Shown piece after piece: positions 52,771 to 60,795 of a DNA stretch of 64,000 bases; positions within the stretch are counted from its first letter, which is position 1, and each line of letters begins with the position of its first letter. Made by a program: the position numbers and the translations under genes. This stretch comes from Spongiivirga sp046524175. Its GTDB lineage: Bacteria > Bacteroidota > Bacteroidia > Flavobacteriales > Flavobacteriaceae. The stretch covers positions 744,001 through 808,000 of the forward strand of contig NZ_JBEFZF010000002.1 in the NCBI RefSeq assembly GCF_046524175.1. The letters are read 5' to 3'. The notes below the pieces were generated by a model. It was given only the letters and a program-made list of their open reading frames with translations. It had not been told where the DNA came from and did no database searches.

Positions 52771-53157
52771 ATGTCTTTTAAAGCAAAACTTAAAGTAAGT
52801 GGTAAGGAGTATAACATCCTTAATTGCAATTACGGATTACTTCAAGAAACTGATGCGACAGGTCGTCCTTCATCGGTTACAAGAGGTGGAATGATCACTA
52901 TAGAGGTAGAGTCTACAGCAGATACCAGTCTTTCTGATTGGATGTTTAATAATTTCGAACTGAGAAGTGGAACCATTGTATTCTTGAAAAGAGATACCGA
53001 GGCAACAGCTAAAGAATTAAATTTTACAGACGCTTATGCTGTAAAGTATGTAGAAAATTTCGATTCAACGGGTAGAAATCCAATGACTGAAAAATTGACG
53101 ATATCAGCAAGAGAAATTGGTATTGGGAATGGCTCTCATGTAAATGAGTGGGTTTAG
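52771..53157 (+). CDS. TssD/Hcp-like tube protein of the Bacteroidota T6SS type
   Basis: 128 residues, matching the length of Bacteroidota TssD. The family pattern is visible: MSFKAKLKVSGKEYNILNCNYGLLQETDATGRPSS, then RGGMITIEVEST, WMFN and NPMTEKLTISAREIGIGNG. Such proteins stack into hexameric tubes of subtype iii type VI secretion systems. No other T6SS gene is in the window, so this is an orphan copy here. It has its own promoter candidate and terminator. It could work with a system encoded elsewhere or have another role. Confidence 0.85.
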   Translation: MSFKAKLKVSGKEYNILNCNYGLLQETDATGRPSSVTRGGMITIEVESTADTSLSDWMFNNFELRSGTIVFLKRDTEATAKELNFTDAYAVKYVENFDSTGRNPMTEKLTISAREIGIGNGSHVNEWV

Positions 53158-53178
53158 CCATTCATTAAATTATATAAC

Positions 53179-53211
53179 AAAAGGAATGTATTTTTTACAT
53201 TCCTTTTTTTT
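53179..53211 (+). terminator. Intrinsic terminator after the tssD-like gene
   Basis: AAAAGGAATGTA (53179-53190) pairs with TACATTCCTTTT (53196-53207) around five T, followed by a T run. Confidence 0.9.
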
Positions 53212-53239
53212 GTTTTTACCGGGCTGAAATGAATTAAAA

Positions 53240-53274
53240 TTTGGCAATTTCGAGATTGGAACTTTCTAACTTTC
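53240..53274 (+). promoter_or_regulatory. Candidate promoter of gcvH
   Basis: TTTG at 53240-53243 and TAACTTTC at 53267-53274, 23 bases apart, about 38 bases before the start codon. The -7 box has a mismatch at its last base. Confidence 0.4.
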
Positions 53275-53311
53275 CTGTTATTTTTACGCTTTAATCAAAC
53301 TATTATAAATA

Positions 53312-53692
53312 ATGAATATTCCAGCTGATTTAAAATATACAAAGGATCACGAATGGGTAACGATAGATGGTGATGTGGCTACCGTTGGTATTACCGACTT
53401 TGCCCAAGGTGAACTAGGTGATATTGTATATGTAGAGGTAGATACTGTAGATGAAACCTTAGATAAAGATGAGGTGTTTGGTACCGTTGAAGCAGTAAAA
53501 ACAGTTTCAGACCTTTTCTTACCACTAACAGGAGAGATCATTGAATTTAATGAAGCGCTAGAAGATGAGCCAGAAAAGGTAAATACTGACCCTTATGGTG
53601 ATGGCTGGATGATTAAAATAAAAATTAGCGACCCGTCAGAGGTAGAACAACTATTAGACGCGGCAGGATACAAGGAGCTAGTTGGGGCGTAA
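53312..53692 (+). CDS. gcvH: Glycine cleavage system H protein
   Basis: 126 residues, the usual length. The lipoyl domain has the attachment lysine in the GTVEAVKTVSDLF context (about K63). LKYTKDHEWV at the N-terminus and NTDPYGDGWMIKI near the end are standard. It shuttles the aminomethyl group between P, T and L proteins. The VanZ-like gene overlaps its end by 11 bases. Confidence 0.97.
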   Translation: MNIPADLKYTKDHEWVTIDGDVATVGITDFAQGELGDIVYVEVDTVDETLDKDEVFGTVEAVKTVSDLFLPLTGEIIEFNEALEDEPEKVNTDPYGDGWMIKIKISDPSEVEQLLDAAGYKELVGA

Positions 53693-54080
53693 AGCGGCAT
53701 ACTGGATCCTTGCATTAGGGTGGACTACTTTAATAACCTATTTAAGTCTTACCTCATTTAGTGAATTAGAATATGTAGATGGTATTGATTTCATCGATAT
53801 ACCACATTCAGATAAGATAGGTCATTTTGTTTTTTACTTTGGATGTACTACGGTATGGTTTTTGTTGCTATTTAGAGGGATAAGATTATCTGATTTAGCT
53901 AAAAAAATAGTGTTCTTGGCGGCTGCCGGTTCCTTTTTTTATGGTGTTATTATTGAGGTTTTGCAGGCAACGGTGACCACAACAAGATCGGGTGATTGGA
54001 AAGACGCAGTAGCGAATACGCTGGGTATTTTGGTAGCTAGTTTACTGATATCGAGGTCAAAGCTTAGTCGTATACGTTAA
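53682..54080 (+). CDS. VanZ-like family membrane protein
   Basis: 132 residues starting at a TTG at 53682 inside the gcvH end; this start includes the first membrane helix (AAYWILALGWTTLITYLSL). Further hydrophobic helices and the VanZ pattern with IPHSDKIGHFVFYFG and GVIIEVLQATVTTTRSGDWKDAVANTLGI are present. Inner membrane. Function unknown; VanZ relatives affect glycopeptide resistance in some Gram-positives, which need not apply here. Confidence 0.88.
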   Translation: MGRKAAYWILALGWTTLITYLSLTSFSELEYVDGIDFIDIPHSDKIGHFVFYFGCTTVWFLLLFRGIRLSDLAKKIVFLAAAGSFFYGVIIEVLQATVTTTRSGDWKDAVANTLGILVASLLISRSKLSRIR

Positions 54081-54147
54081 AAAGAATAAATAGTTATTCT
54101 TTTTTTAAAGTAAATAGTTATTTTAGCAAACAGCAAAATTTTTATAA

Positions 54148-54858
54148 ATGGAACCGAAAAAGAATCCAAAAGCAGATTTAAACAAGGATATAGGGCTTTA
54201 TTTTGCCATTGGTCTTTGTTTGGCCTTACTATTAATTTATATAGGCATCGAACACAAGACCTATGATCCTGATGAGGCATTTGTTGGTATGATGAATGTG
54301 GATGAAGAATTAGAGGAAGAAATTCCGATTACCGAGCAGCTTCAAACGCAACCACCACCACCGCCACCAGCGGCACCTGAAGTTATCGAGGTTGTTGAGG
54401 ATGAAGAAGAAGTTGAAGAAACTGTAGTTGATGATACCGAAAGTGATCAGGATGAAGTAGTAGAAGATGTAGAAGACGTTGAGGTGGAAGAGGAGTTCGA
54501 AGACGTTGACGTTCCGTTTGCGGTTATCGAAGATGTACCTGTTTTTCCTGGTTGTGAAGGTGTGCCAAAGAGCCAGCGTAGAGCATGTTTCCAAGAAAAA
54601 ATGCAAAAGCATATTAAAAAGAATTTCCGGTATCCTGAGATCGCACAAGAAATGGGCGTGCAGGGTAGAGTATATGTGAACTTTGTAATCCAGAAGGATG
54701 GAAGTATTGGCAATATACGTATGAGAAGTCCGGATAAAAACTTAGGTAAAGAAGCACAACGTATTATTAACAAGCTTCCTAAAATGACACCAGGTAAACA
54801 AAGAGGGCGTCCGGTTCGCGTACCTTTTAGTATTCCTATTACCTTTAAGTTACAATAG
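54148..54858 (+). CDS. TonB-like energy transducer with acidic linker
   Basis: 236 residues. One membrane helix (about 14-32, GLYFAIGLCLALLLIYIG) is followed by a short proline run, a strongly acidic linker (about 80-125, many Glu and Asp) and a TonB C-terminal domain (about 130-236: VPVFPGCE, ACFQEKMQKHI, GRVYVNFVIQKDGSIGNIRMRSPD). Classical TonB linkers are Pro/Lys-rich; here the charge is negative. The domain carries the two Cys shared with the M56 protein and the 55073 gene. It may energise SusC-type transporters; exbB/exbD are not in the window. Confidence 0.92.
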   Translation: MEPKKNPKADLNKDIGLYFAIGLCLALLLIYIGIEHKTYDPDEAFVGMMNVDEELEEEIPITEQLQTQPPPPPPAAPEVIEVVEDEEEVEETVVDDTESDQDEVVEDVEDVEVEEEFEDVDVPFAVIEDVPVFPGCEGVPKSQRRACFQEKMQKHIKKNFRYPEIAQEMGVQGRVYVNFVIQKDGSIGNIRMRSPDKNLGKEAQRIINKLPKMTPGKQRGRPVRVPFSIPITFKLQ

Positions 54859-54866
54859 AAAACATA

Positions 54867-54897
54867 AAAAATCTCGCTGATGTAGCGGGATTTTTTA
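54867..54897 (+). terminator. Intrinsic terminator after the first TonB-like gene
   Basis: ATCTCGCT and AGCGGGAT pair (one G-T) around GATGT, followed by six T. Confidence 0.8.
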
Positions 54898-54993
54898 TTT
54901 GACATCTATTTGTAAATTACTCAAGATACTTATAACATATTGAGCTCTAATAGGAAGTATATTTCCTGGTTTTTAAGTTCGATGATTTATGTG

Positions 54994-55023
54994 AAACCCT
55001 GACGAATTTCGTCAGGGTTTTTT
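54994..55023 (+). terminator. Second strong terminator hairpin before the next TonB-like gene
   Basis: AAACCCTGACGAA (54994-55006) pairs perfectly with TTCGTCAGGGTTT (55008-55020) with a one-base centre, followed by T. It lies about 100 bases after the previous terminator and 50 before the next start codon, so something short may be transcribed between them, or it is a leader hairpin. Confidence 0.75.
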
Positions 55024-55072
55024 GGTATGCTTATTGTGTTCTTTTCATAATATTAACATTAACACTTTTATT

Positions 55073-55852
55073 ATGAATTCCAAAAAGAATGCAGAAAAGC
55101 ATGATGGCCGTCATGTGTCTGCAAAGAAGTACACCAAGCATGATGCCAATTTACAAAAAAACAATGGCCTTATTTTTGCCATTAGTATGGTATTAACATT
55201 GCTCGCAGTTTATTTCGTCATTGAAGTAGAAGTGCCTGAGAAACAAGTAGCCTATGTAGAACCTGAGGTTCTTTATGAGGAGGTCACTTATACCATAAAT
55301 AATTTTAGGGTAGAAGAAGAGCAAAAAATTGAAGAAGTAGTAAAGAAGGAGAAAAAGGTTGTTAAGAATATTGAGAAGATTCTTGTCGATGAGAATGATG
55401 ACTCCGGTAAGGAAACTGATATTGTTACAGAACCTGATCCAAGTACTGAAAAATTCGATCCTAATGCAGTGACTGTTATTCCAGAACCCGATCCTGACTT
55501 TATTATTCCCGCAAGTACGGTCGAGCAAGTTCCCATGTTCGAAGAATGTTTAGAAGTACCAAAAACTGAGCAAAGGAAGTGTTTTGAAGAAGGAATGATG
55601 AATCATGTGAAAAAGACATTTCGTTACCCCGATGTGGCAATCGACCTGGGATTAAATGGTAGAGTATATACCACTTTTACCATTGATAAAAGCGGAAATA
55701 TAAAGGATGTAAAGTTAAGAGGGCCACATAAGATTTTGGAAAAAGAAGCGGCTAGGATAATTAGTAAGCTGCCAAAAATGATTCCTGGAAAACAAGGTAT
55801 TCATAATGTGAATGTATCCTTTAGTTTACCAATCACTTTTAAATTGCAATGA
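55073..55852 (+). CDS. TonB-like energy transducer, paralogue
   Basis: 259 residues from the ATG at 55073; a TTG start further upstream would add residues across the terminator hairpin and is unlikely. A lysine-rich cytoplasmic start, one membrane helix (about 35-53) and a charged linker (about 70-150) precede a TonB C-terminal domain (VEQVPMFEECLEVPKTEQRKCFEEG, GRVYTTFTIDKSGNIKDVKLRGPH). The first motif reads FEEC in place of FPGC. Probably a recent paralogue of the 54148 gene. Confidence 0.9.
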   Translation: MNSKKNAEKHDGRHVSAKKYTKHDANLQKNNGLIFAISMVLTLLAVYFVIEVEVPEKQVAYVEPEVLYEEVTYTINNFRVEEEQKIEEVVKKEKKVVKNIEKILVDENDDSGKETDIVTEPDPSTEKFDPNAVTVIPEPDPDFIIPASTVEQVPMFEECLEVPKTEQRKCFEEGMMNHVKKTFRYPDVAIDLGLNGRVYTTFTIDKSGNIKDVKLRGPHKILEKEAARIISKLPKMIPGKQGIHNVNVSFSLPITFKLQ

Positions 55853-55911
55853 TCTCAAACTGCCATTTGTAGTTAGATAGGCAGAAAGCAAAATTGACCA
55901 TTGATGTCAGG

Positions 55912-55969
55912 TTGAGCGCAGTCGAAACCTTTTCGCAATCGGAAACTAGCAATTATTGATTGCGCTCAA
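55912..55969. repeat. Imperfect inverted repeat, probable dispersed intergenic element
   Basis: TTGAGCGCA (55912-55920) and TGCGCTCAA (55961-55969) form outer arms. CGCAATC (55934-55940) with GATTGCG (55958-55964) and CGAAACCTTTTCG between them give alternative stems. The phrase TTGAGCGCAGTCGAAAC resembles a repeat found often between genes in Flavobacteriia. It lies between the convergent TonB-like and MBL genes and could end either transcript. Confidence 0.55.
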
Positions 55970-56003
55970 GTTGACTTCAGAAAAGTGCTTTTTTTAAAAG
56001 AAT

Positions 56004-56891
56004 TTATTTCTTGGTTAAACTCGTGTATAAAGTGGCACGCATTCGTTCTGAATTTATAAATCCGCTACCATATCCCTGATCATCATATGTTTTGGTAATT
56101 GAAGTGTCTTTTATGAAGTCTTCTTTACTTAATCCCCTCGCAATTTTAGCTTTTGCATTCGCTGTGATTTCTTCCAACATTTTAATATAAGCTTCTAGTG
56201 ATGTTTTACTAGCGATGGGGCCATGTCCGGGAATGATTTTTGTATCCTCATTAATGATGATCAATGCTTTTTTGTTAGCACTAATATATCCTTCGATACT
56301 TCCGCCAGCGTTTAGATCAATATATGGATAACGGCCATTAAAGTGGGTGTCTCCCATATGCAGTACATTGCTTCCTGTTAAATATACAATGGCATCACCG
56401 TCGGTATGAGCATTATGTACATGAAAAACAATAATGTCTTCATCATTAAAATGAAAAGTGACATCTTCCTTAAAAGTAATTACTGGTAAAGCAGATTTTA
56501 TTACTTCGCGAGGGCTACCATCTCTATTTTTGGTGTTATTTGCCATTCGCTTTCTAACATTTTCATGAGCAACGATGACAGCACCTTGCTTTGCGATATT
56601 TTCGTTTCCGCCGGTATGGTCACCATGATGGTGGGTGTTTTGCAAAAATCTAATTGGTTTATCACTTAGTTTTCGAATTGCCTCTAGAATTTTGGGAGTG
56701 ATGTTAGCAAACTGATCATCAATCATAAATACACCATCTTCTCCAGTTTGAATTCCAATATTCCCGCCACGTCCGAAAAGTACATAAGTGTTATCTGATA
56801 ATTTTTCGGTTGTTATTATTACTTCCTTTTGTTGTGCATTCAATATCGAAAAAGAAAGTGCTAGCGCTAAAAATGAGATAAGAAATTTCAT
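56004..56891 (-). CDS. Exported metallo-beta-lactamase-fold hydrolase
   Basis: 295 residues with a signal peptide ending near L-N-A-Q (residue 20). The zinc motif THHHGDHTGG supplies H87, H89, D91 and H92; further ligands are in NAHTDGDAIVYL (Asp/His) and IPGHGPI (His). It is periplasmic. Relatives include quinoprotein relay and lactonase/beta-lactamase types; the sequence does not decide between them. Single gene with an upstream non-coding stretch to 57083. Confidence 0.9.
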   Translation of the reverse strand: MKFLISFLALALSFSILNAQQKEVIITTEKLSDNTYVLFGRGGNIGIQTGEDGVFMIDDQFANITPKILEAIRKLSDKPIRFLQNTHHHGDHTGGNENIAKQGAVIVAHENVRKRMANNTKNRDGSPREVIKSALPVITFKEDVTFHFNDEDIIVFHVHNAHTDGDAIVYLTGSNVLHMGDTHFNGRYPYIDLNAGGSIEGYISANKKALIIINEDTKIIPGHGPIASKTSLEAYIKMLEEITANAKAKIARGLSKEDFIKDTSITKTYDDQGYGSGFINSERMRATLYTSLTKK

Positions 56892-57017
56892 TTAATTTTA
56901 GTTTGGTTTTTATTGTTTTGTAAAAGATAGGGGTAATTAGTGAAACCTTACAGTTTTCATTAATTTACTCGGATATAATTGGCAGGATGTTATTACTTTT
57001 TATTTCTAGCATTCACA

Positions 57018-57048
57018 TTGCGTAAAACAACATGGTATTGTATCTTTG
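57018..57048 (+). promoter_or_regulatory. Promoter of the cytochrome oxidase operon
   Basis: TTG at 57018-57020 and TATCTTTG at 57041-57048 with a 20-base gap match the Bacteroidota consensus fully, 35 bases before the ctaB start codon. Confidence 0.8.
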
Positions 57049-57082
57049 CAGCCAATTTGCCTTGAAGTAAGAAAAACGACGA

Positions 57083-58000
57083 ATGTCTCATATTAAGTCC
57101 GCATTGGAAACCGCAGAAAAATCATTCTCGCTAGCGCTTTTTTTTGAAGATTTTAAGCAAATCACGAAGGTGAGGCTATCACTGAGTGTGGTGTTTTCAT
57201 CAGTGGCTGGATATCTGCTAGGTGCTCCAAATGTTGATGCTGTTGTAGTGGTATTGCTAACCATTGGGGGATATTTTATGGTAGGTGCTAGTAATGCTTT
57301 TAATCAGGTTATCGAAAAAGATCTTGATGCGTTAATGGATCGCACTAAAAACAGGCCGGTTCCCGCTGGCAGGATGTCGGTTTCCGCAGCACTATTTATT
57401 GCAATAAGTTTTACAATATTAGGCCTTACCACGCTGTATATTATTAACCCGAAAACGGCAATGTTTGGTGCAGTGTCTATCTTTTTATATACAAGTATTT
57501 ATACACCATTAAAAACCAAGACACCACTTTCAGTTTTTGTCGGGGCCATTCCAGGGGCTATACCTTTTATGTTAGGTTGGGTTGCTGCTACAAATGATTT
57601 TGGTATTGAACCCGGAACCTTGTTTATGATTCAGTTTTTTTGGCAGTTTCCTCACTTTTGGGCGCTGGCTTGGATGTTAGACGAGGATTATAAAAAAGGA
57701 GGATTTATAATGCTTCCAACGGGTAAAAAAGATAAAGCCACTGCGCTACAAATTATCATGTATACTATTTGGTTGATTGTTGCATCGGTTTTTCCTGTTC
57801 TAGGATTAACTGGGTCGCTACATTTATCAATAGTTGCCGCAATTGTAATCGCAGGATTAGGGTTTTATATGTTGTATTGGGCGATTAAGTTATACCGTAA
57901 AATGGATAACAAGACAGCCCGCAGCCTAATGTTGGCAAGTGTGTTATACATTACACTTATACAAATAGTGTATGTAGTAGATAAATTTATACAAGCTTAA
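57083..58000 (+). CDS. ctaB: Protoheme IX farnesyltransferase (heme O synthase)
   Basis: 305 residues, a UbiA-type prenyltransferase with about eight to nine membrane helices. The polyprenyl-binding motif is NAFNQVIEKDLDALMDRTKNRPVPAGR (about 70-100), with a second acidic motif WMLDEDYKKGGF. It adds farnesyl to heme b for oxidase assembly. First gene of the oxidase operon; the next start codon follows directly after its stop. Confidence 0.95.
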   Translation: MSHIKSALETAEKSFSLALFFEDFKQITKVRLSLSVVFSSVAGYLLGAPNVDAVVVVLLTIGGYFMVGASNAFNQVIEKDLDALMDRTKNRPVPAGRMSVSAALFIAISFTILGLTTLYIINPKTAMFGAVSIFLYTSIYTPLKTKTPLSVFVGAIPGAIPFMLGWVAATNDFGIEPGTLFMIQFFWQFPHFWALAWMLDEDYKKGGFIMLPTGKKDKATALQIIMYTIWLIVASVFPVLGLTGSLHLSIVAAIVIAGLGFYMLYWAIKLYRKMDNKTARSLMLASVLYITLIQIVYVVDKFIQA

Positions 58001-58582
58001 ATGGATTTAACACAAGGAACATTTGAAGAGAAGAAGCGCCGTTCAAAAAAGATGATGCTGTACTTCGCGATGGGCAGTATGTTTATGGCGTTCGCTGGCT
58101 TGATAAGTGCGTATATCGTAAGTAGTTCAAGACCAGATTGGATAACAGATTTTGTGCTACCGTCTGCTTTTGTCACAAATTTAGTTACCGCCGTCGCAAG
58201 TAGTGTAACTTTTATAATGGCGAGGAAGTTTGTTGCAAAAGGTGAGAATGGTAAGGCGTCAATAATGCTATTGATCACTTTAATACTAGGTATCAGCTTC
58301 GTTGTATTACAATTTACCGGATTCGGACAAATTATTGATGAAGGCTATTGGTTTACCGGCGCGCAAAGTAGTACTAAGATTTCATTTTTATATATTATCG
58401 TAGCATTTCACTTGGCGCATGTATTTTCGGGATTAATTGCGCTAGTGGTTGTGAATATTCAACATTTGAGAAAAAAATACAACCCAACGAATCTGTTGGG
58501 CGTAGAATTAGGAGAACAATTTTGGCATTTTTTAGGCTTTACATGGCTGTGTCTATTTCTGTTTTTTTATTTCTTAAAATAA
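58001..58582 (+). CDS. Cytochrome c oxidase subunit III-family protein (short form)
   Basis: 193 residues with five membrane helices. Family pattern: GSMFMAFAGLISAYIVSSSRP, FTGFGQIIDEGYWFTGAQSSTKISFLY, FHLAHVFSGLIALVVV and FWHFLGFTWLCLFLFFYFL, the last matching the subunit III C-terminus. It stands directly after ctaB and before a second, longer subunit III gene, so one of the two is probably a partner with an assembly or structural role. Subunits I and II are not in the window. Confidence 0.92.
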   Translation: MDLTQGTFEEKKRRSKKMMLYFAMGSMFMAFAGLISAYIVSSSRPDWITDFVLPSAFVTNLVTAVASSVTFIMARKFVAKGENGKASIMLLITLILGISFVVLQFTGFGQIIDEGYWFTGAQSSTKISFLYIIVAFHLAHVFSGLIALVVVNIQHLRKKYNPTNLLGVELGEQFWHFLGFTWLCLFLFFYFLK

Positions 58583-58630
58583 TTTTAAAAAACGTAAATT
58601 TGAACCTTTATTTAAACAGCTAAAAAGTTT

Positions 58631-59608
58631 ATGGATTCTACGGCGATAACAACCGGTACTGAAGGAAAAACATGGGGAGGCGGAAATCAGCCTTTTAAAG
58701 CGAGTTACGGTAAAATGATGATGTGGTTTTTTATCATGTCAGATGCGCTAACATTCTCAGGTTTTCTTGCAGCATACGGTTTCTCAAGATTTAAGTTTAT
58801 TGAGTCATGGCCAATTGCAGACGAGGTATTTACACACATTCCTTTTTATCATGGTGACCCACAACCAATGATATATGTGGCGTTTATGACCTTTATTTTG
58901 ATTATGTCTTCTGTAACAATGGTATTAGCAGTAGATGCTGGTCACAAAATGCAGCAAAATAAGGTTGCATGGTATATGTTTCTGACCATTATTGGAGGGG
59001 CAATTTTCGTAGGTTCTCAAGCTTGGGAATGGGCTACTTTTATTAAAGGCGATTTTGGTGCTGTTGAAACTAGAGGAGGTCAGATATTACAATTTGTAGA
59101 TGCCGATGGTAAACGAGTTGCTTTAGCTGATTTTACCACTGCTTCGGAAACGGAACGTGTATCACACGAGCGTAAAAATGGACTTTGGTTTAGAGATGAA
59201 GGTACACTTCCGACATATACAATGGAAGATGTGAAAGCTGGTTTTCTAGCGAATAACGATGTATTAATACGCACACAAGTCATTAATGAAGAAGGTGAAA
59301 AAACGGTTTTATCAAGAGCTGAATCAGTAAAGAAAATTGAGGAAGGCGTTATGACCGTTGAAGGCGCAAATTTGATTCACAACGAATACGGATCGAGACT
59401 TTTTGCGGACTTCTTTTTCTTTATAACAGGATTCCACGGTTTCCACGTATTTTCAGGAGTATTAATCAACCTGATCATATTTTTCAACGTAATTATCGGG
59501 ACTTATGAAAAACGAGGTCACTATGAAATGGTTGAAAAAGTGGGGTTATACTGGCACTTTGTAGATTTAGTTTGGGTATTTGTATTTACATTCTTCTACC
59601 TAGTTTAA
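58631..59608 (+). CDS. Cytochrome c oxidase subunit III-family protein (long form with insertion)
   Basis: 325 residues. Membrane helices at the start (WFFIMSDALTFSGFLAAYG) and end (YWHFVDLVWVFVFTFFYLV) match subunit III. Between them a hydrophilic stretch of about 90 residues (about 136-230, ILQFVDADGKRVALADF, KKIEEGVMTVEG) is inserted after the QAWEW segment; typical subunit III proteins of around 190-270 residues lack it. TAAATTTG at 58595-58602 could serve as a weak internal promoter. Confidence 0.9.
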   Translation: MDSTAITTGTEGKTWGGGNQPFKASYGKMMMWFFIMSDALTFSGFLAAYGFSRFKFIESWPIADEVFTHIPFYHGDPQPMIYVAFMTFILIMSSVTMVLAVDAGHKMQQNKVAWYMFLTIIGGAIFVGSQAWEWATFIKGDFGAVETRGGQILQFVDADGKRVALADFTTASETERVSHERKNGLWFRDEGTLPTYTMEDVKAGFLANNDVLIRTQVINEEGEKTVLSRAESVKKIEEGVMTVEGANLIHNEYGSRLFADFFFFITGFHGFHVFSGVLINLIIFFNVIIGTYEKRGHYEMVEKVGLYWHFVDLVWVFVFTFFYLV

Positions 59609-59641
59609 TTATTTGAATAAAAAGAAATTCCTTTTACAAAA

Positions 59642-60025
59642 ATGGGACACGAACATAAATTAGCAATCTTTCAAGGAACGTTAAAGTTTAAAAACAACGT
59701 TCAGAAAATTTGGGGAGTACTTGTTTTCCTAACAATTGTAACCGCTATTGAGGTGGTACTTGGTATCTACAAACCCTCGTTTTTAGTTGAGACAAAAATT
59801 ATCGGAATGAAACTCCTTAATTGGATATTCATCATCTTAACCTTGGTGAAAGCATATTACATCGCTTGGGATTTTATGCACCTCCGCGATGAGACGAAAT
59901 GGCTGCGCCGGGCAATCGTGTGGACTTGCGTATTCTTAATTATATATTTAATTACTATTTTGTTGGTTGAAGGTGATTACATTTATAATATTTATAAAAA
60001 TGGATATACCAGCTTGGATTTTTAA
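59642..60025 (+). CDS. Cytochrome c oxidase subunit IV family protein
   Basis: 127 residues with three membrane helices. Features are IWGVLVFLTIVTAIEVVLGIY and AYYIAWDFMHLRDETKWLRRAI, as in the small prokaryotic subunit IV (COX4_pro type). It is the last oxidase gene before a strong terminator at 60045-60072. It stabilises the oxidase complex. Confidence 0.9.
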   Translation: MGHEHKLAIFQGTLKFKNNVQKIWGVLVFLTIVTAIEVVLGIYKPSFLVETKIIGMKLLNWIFIILTLVKAYYIAWDFMHLRDETKWLRRAIVWTCVFLIIYLITILLVEGDYIYNIYKNGYTSLDF

Positions 60026-60044
60026 TCCAATCATAACATTATTG

Positions 60045-60072
60045 AAAAGCAGCTTTTAAGCTGCTTTTTTTG
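60045..60072 (+). terminator. Intrinsic terminator after the oxidase subunit genes
   Basis: AAAAGCAGCTT (60045-60055) pairs with AAGCTGCTTTT (60058-60068) around TT, followed by further T. Confidence 0.9.
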
Positions 60073-60140
60073 TGTCTAGTTTTAGGGTGTCAACTTGCCC
60101 AATGAACATACGAGCCGTATTTTTGCAATAAAATAAACGC

Positions 60141-60791
60141 ATGCAGTTTAAAAAGTACTTCGTACTAGGATCTTTGTTTGTATTACCACTGGTGGTATAT
60201 CTTTTCTTTTTATCCGGAGTGAATAATTTTTATAAGCTGCCCGTGCTTACTCCAACAGTAAATGAAATATCTGCTTTTAATGGTCTTGACAATCAAAAAG
60301 TAGGACTAGAACAGCACATAACGATTCTTGGATTTTTGGGTGAAGATGCATTTGAAAAACGCGGATTGGCATTCAATTTAAATGAGAAAATTTATAAGCC
60401 TTTTTATCAGTTTAAAGATTTTCAGTTCGTTATGGTTGTGCCGAAAGGAACTGAAGCAGGAGTGCAAAAAATTCTGGTGGAACTTGGACAATACGGTGAT
60501 ATTTCTAGATGGAATTTTGTGTTTGGAGATGCTACTGATATTCAATCGCTATTCAACAGCTTAAAGACAGATCAGATACTTGATAATACATTGGCTTGTA
60601 GCAAAATGTTTATTGTTGACAAGGACCGAAATCTTCGAGGTCGTGATGATGATAAGGATGTTGGAATATTATATGGATACAACCCAAATTCAATTGAGGA
60701 GTTAGGTGACAAAATGAAGGATGATGTAAAAGTGGTGTTAGCTGAATATCGTCTTGCATTAAAAAAGAATACCGCCAACAGGAAAAAGTGA
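60141..60791 (+). CDS. Membrane-anchored Sco-like protein without the cysteine pair
   Basis: 216 residues. One N-terminal membrane helix (about 7-25) is followed by a thioredoxin-like periplasmic region (HITILGFLGEDAFEKRG, FQFVMVVPKGTEAG, SKMFIVDKDRNLRGRDDDKD). The fold pattern recalls SCO1/SenC, but the CxxxC copper motif is absent; the place where it is expected reads GEDAFEKRG. It precedes the true SCO gene by 4 bases. Probably an assembly partner; function not established. Confidence 0.7.
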   Translation: MQFKKYFVLGSLFVLPLVVYLFFLSGVNNFYKLPVLTPTVNEISAFNGLDNQKVGLEQHITILGFLGEDAFEKRGLAFNLNEKIYKPFYQFKDFQFVMVVPKGTEAGVQKILVELGQYGDISRWNFVFGDATDIQSLFNSLKTDQILDNTLACSKMFIVDKDRNLRGRDDDKDVGILYGYNPNSIEELGDKMKDDVKVVLAEYRLALKKNTANRKK

Positions 60792-60795
60792 CTTT

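Noticed and set aside
55022..55072. An upstream TTG start for the second TonB-like protein
   Set aside because: It begins inside the T tract of a strong hairpin and adds residues unlike a TonB N-terminus; the ATG at 55073 fits better.
56004..56891. The MBL-fold protein as a resistance beta-lactamase
   Set aside because: The HHHGDH motif is shared by many hydrolases and nothing in sequence or context points to antibiotic resistance.
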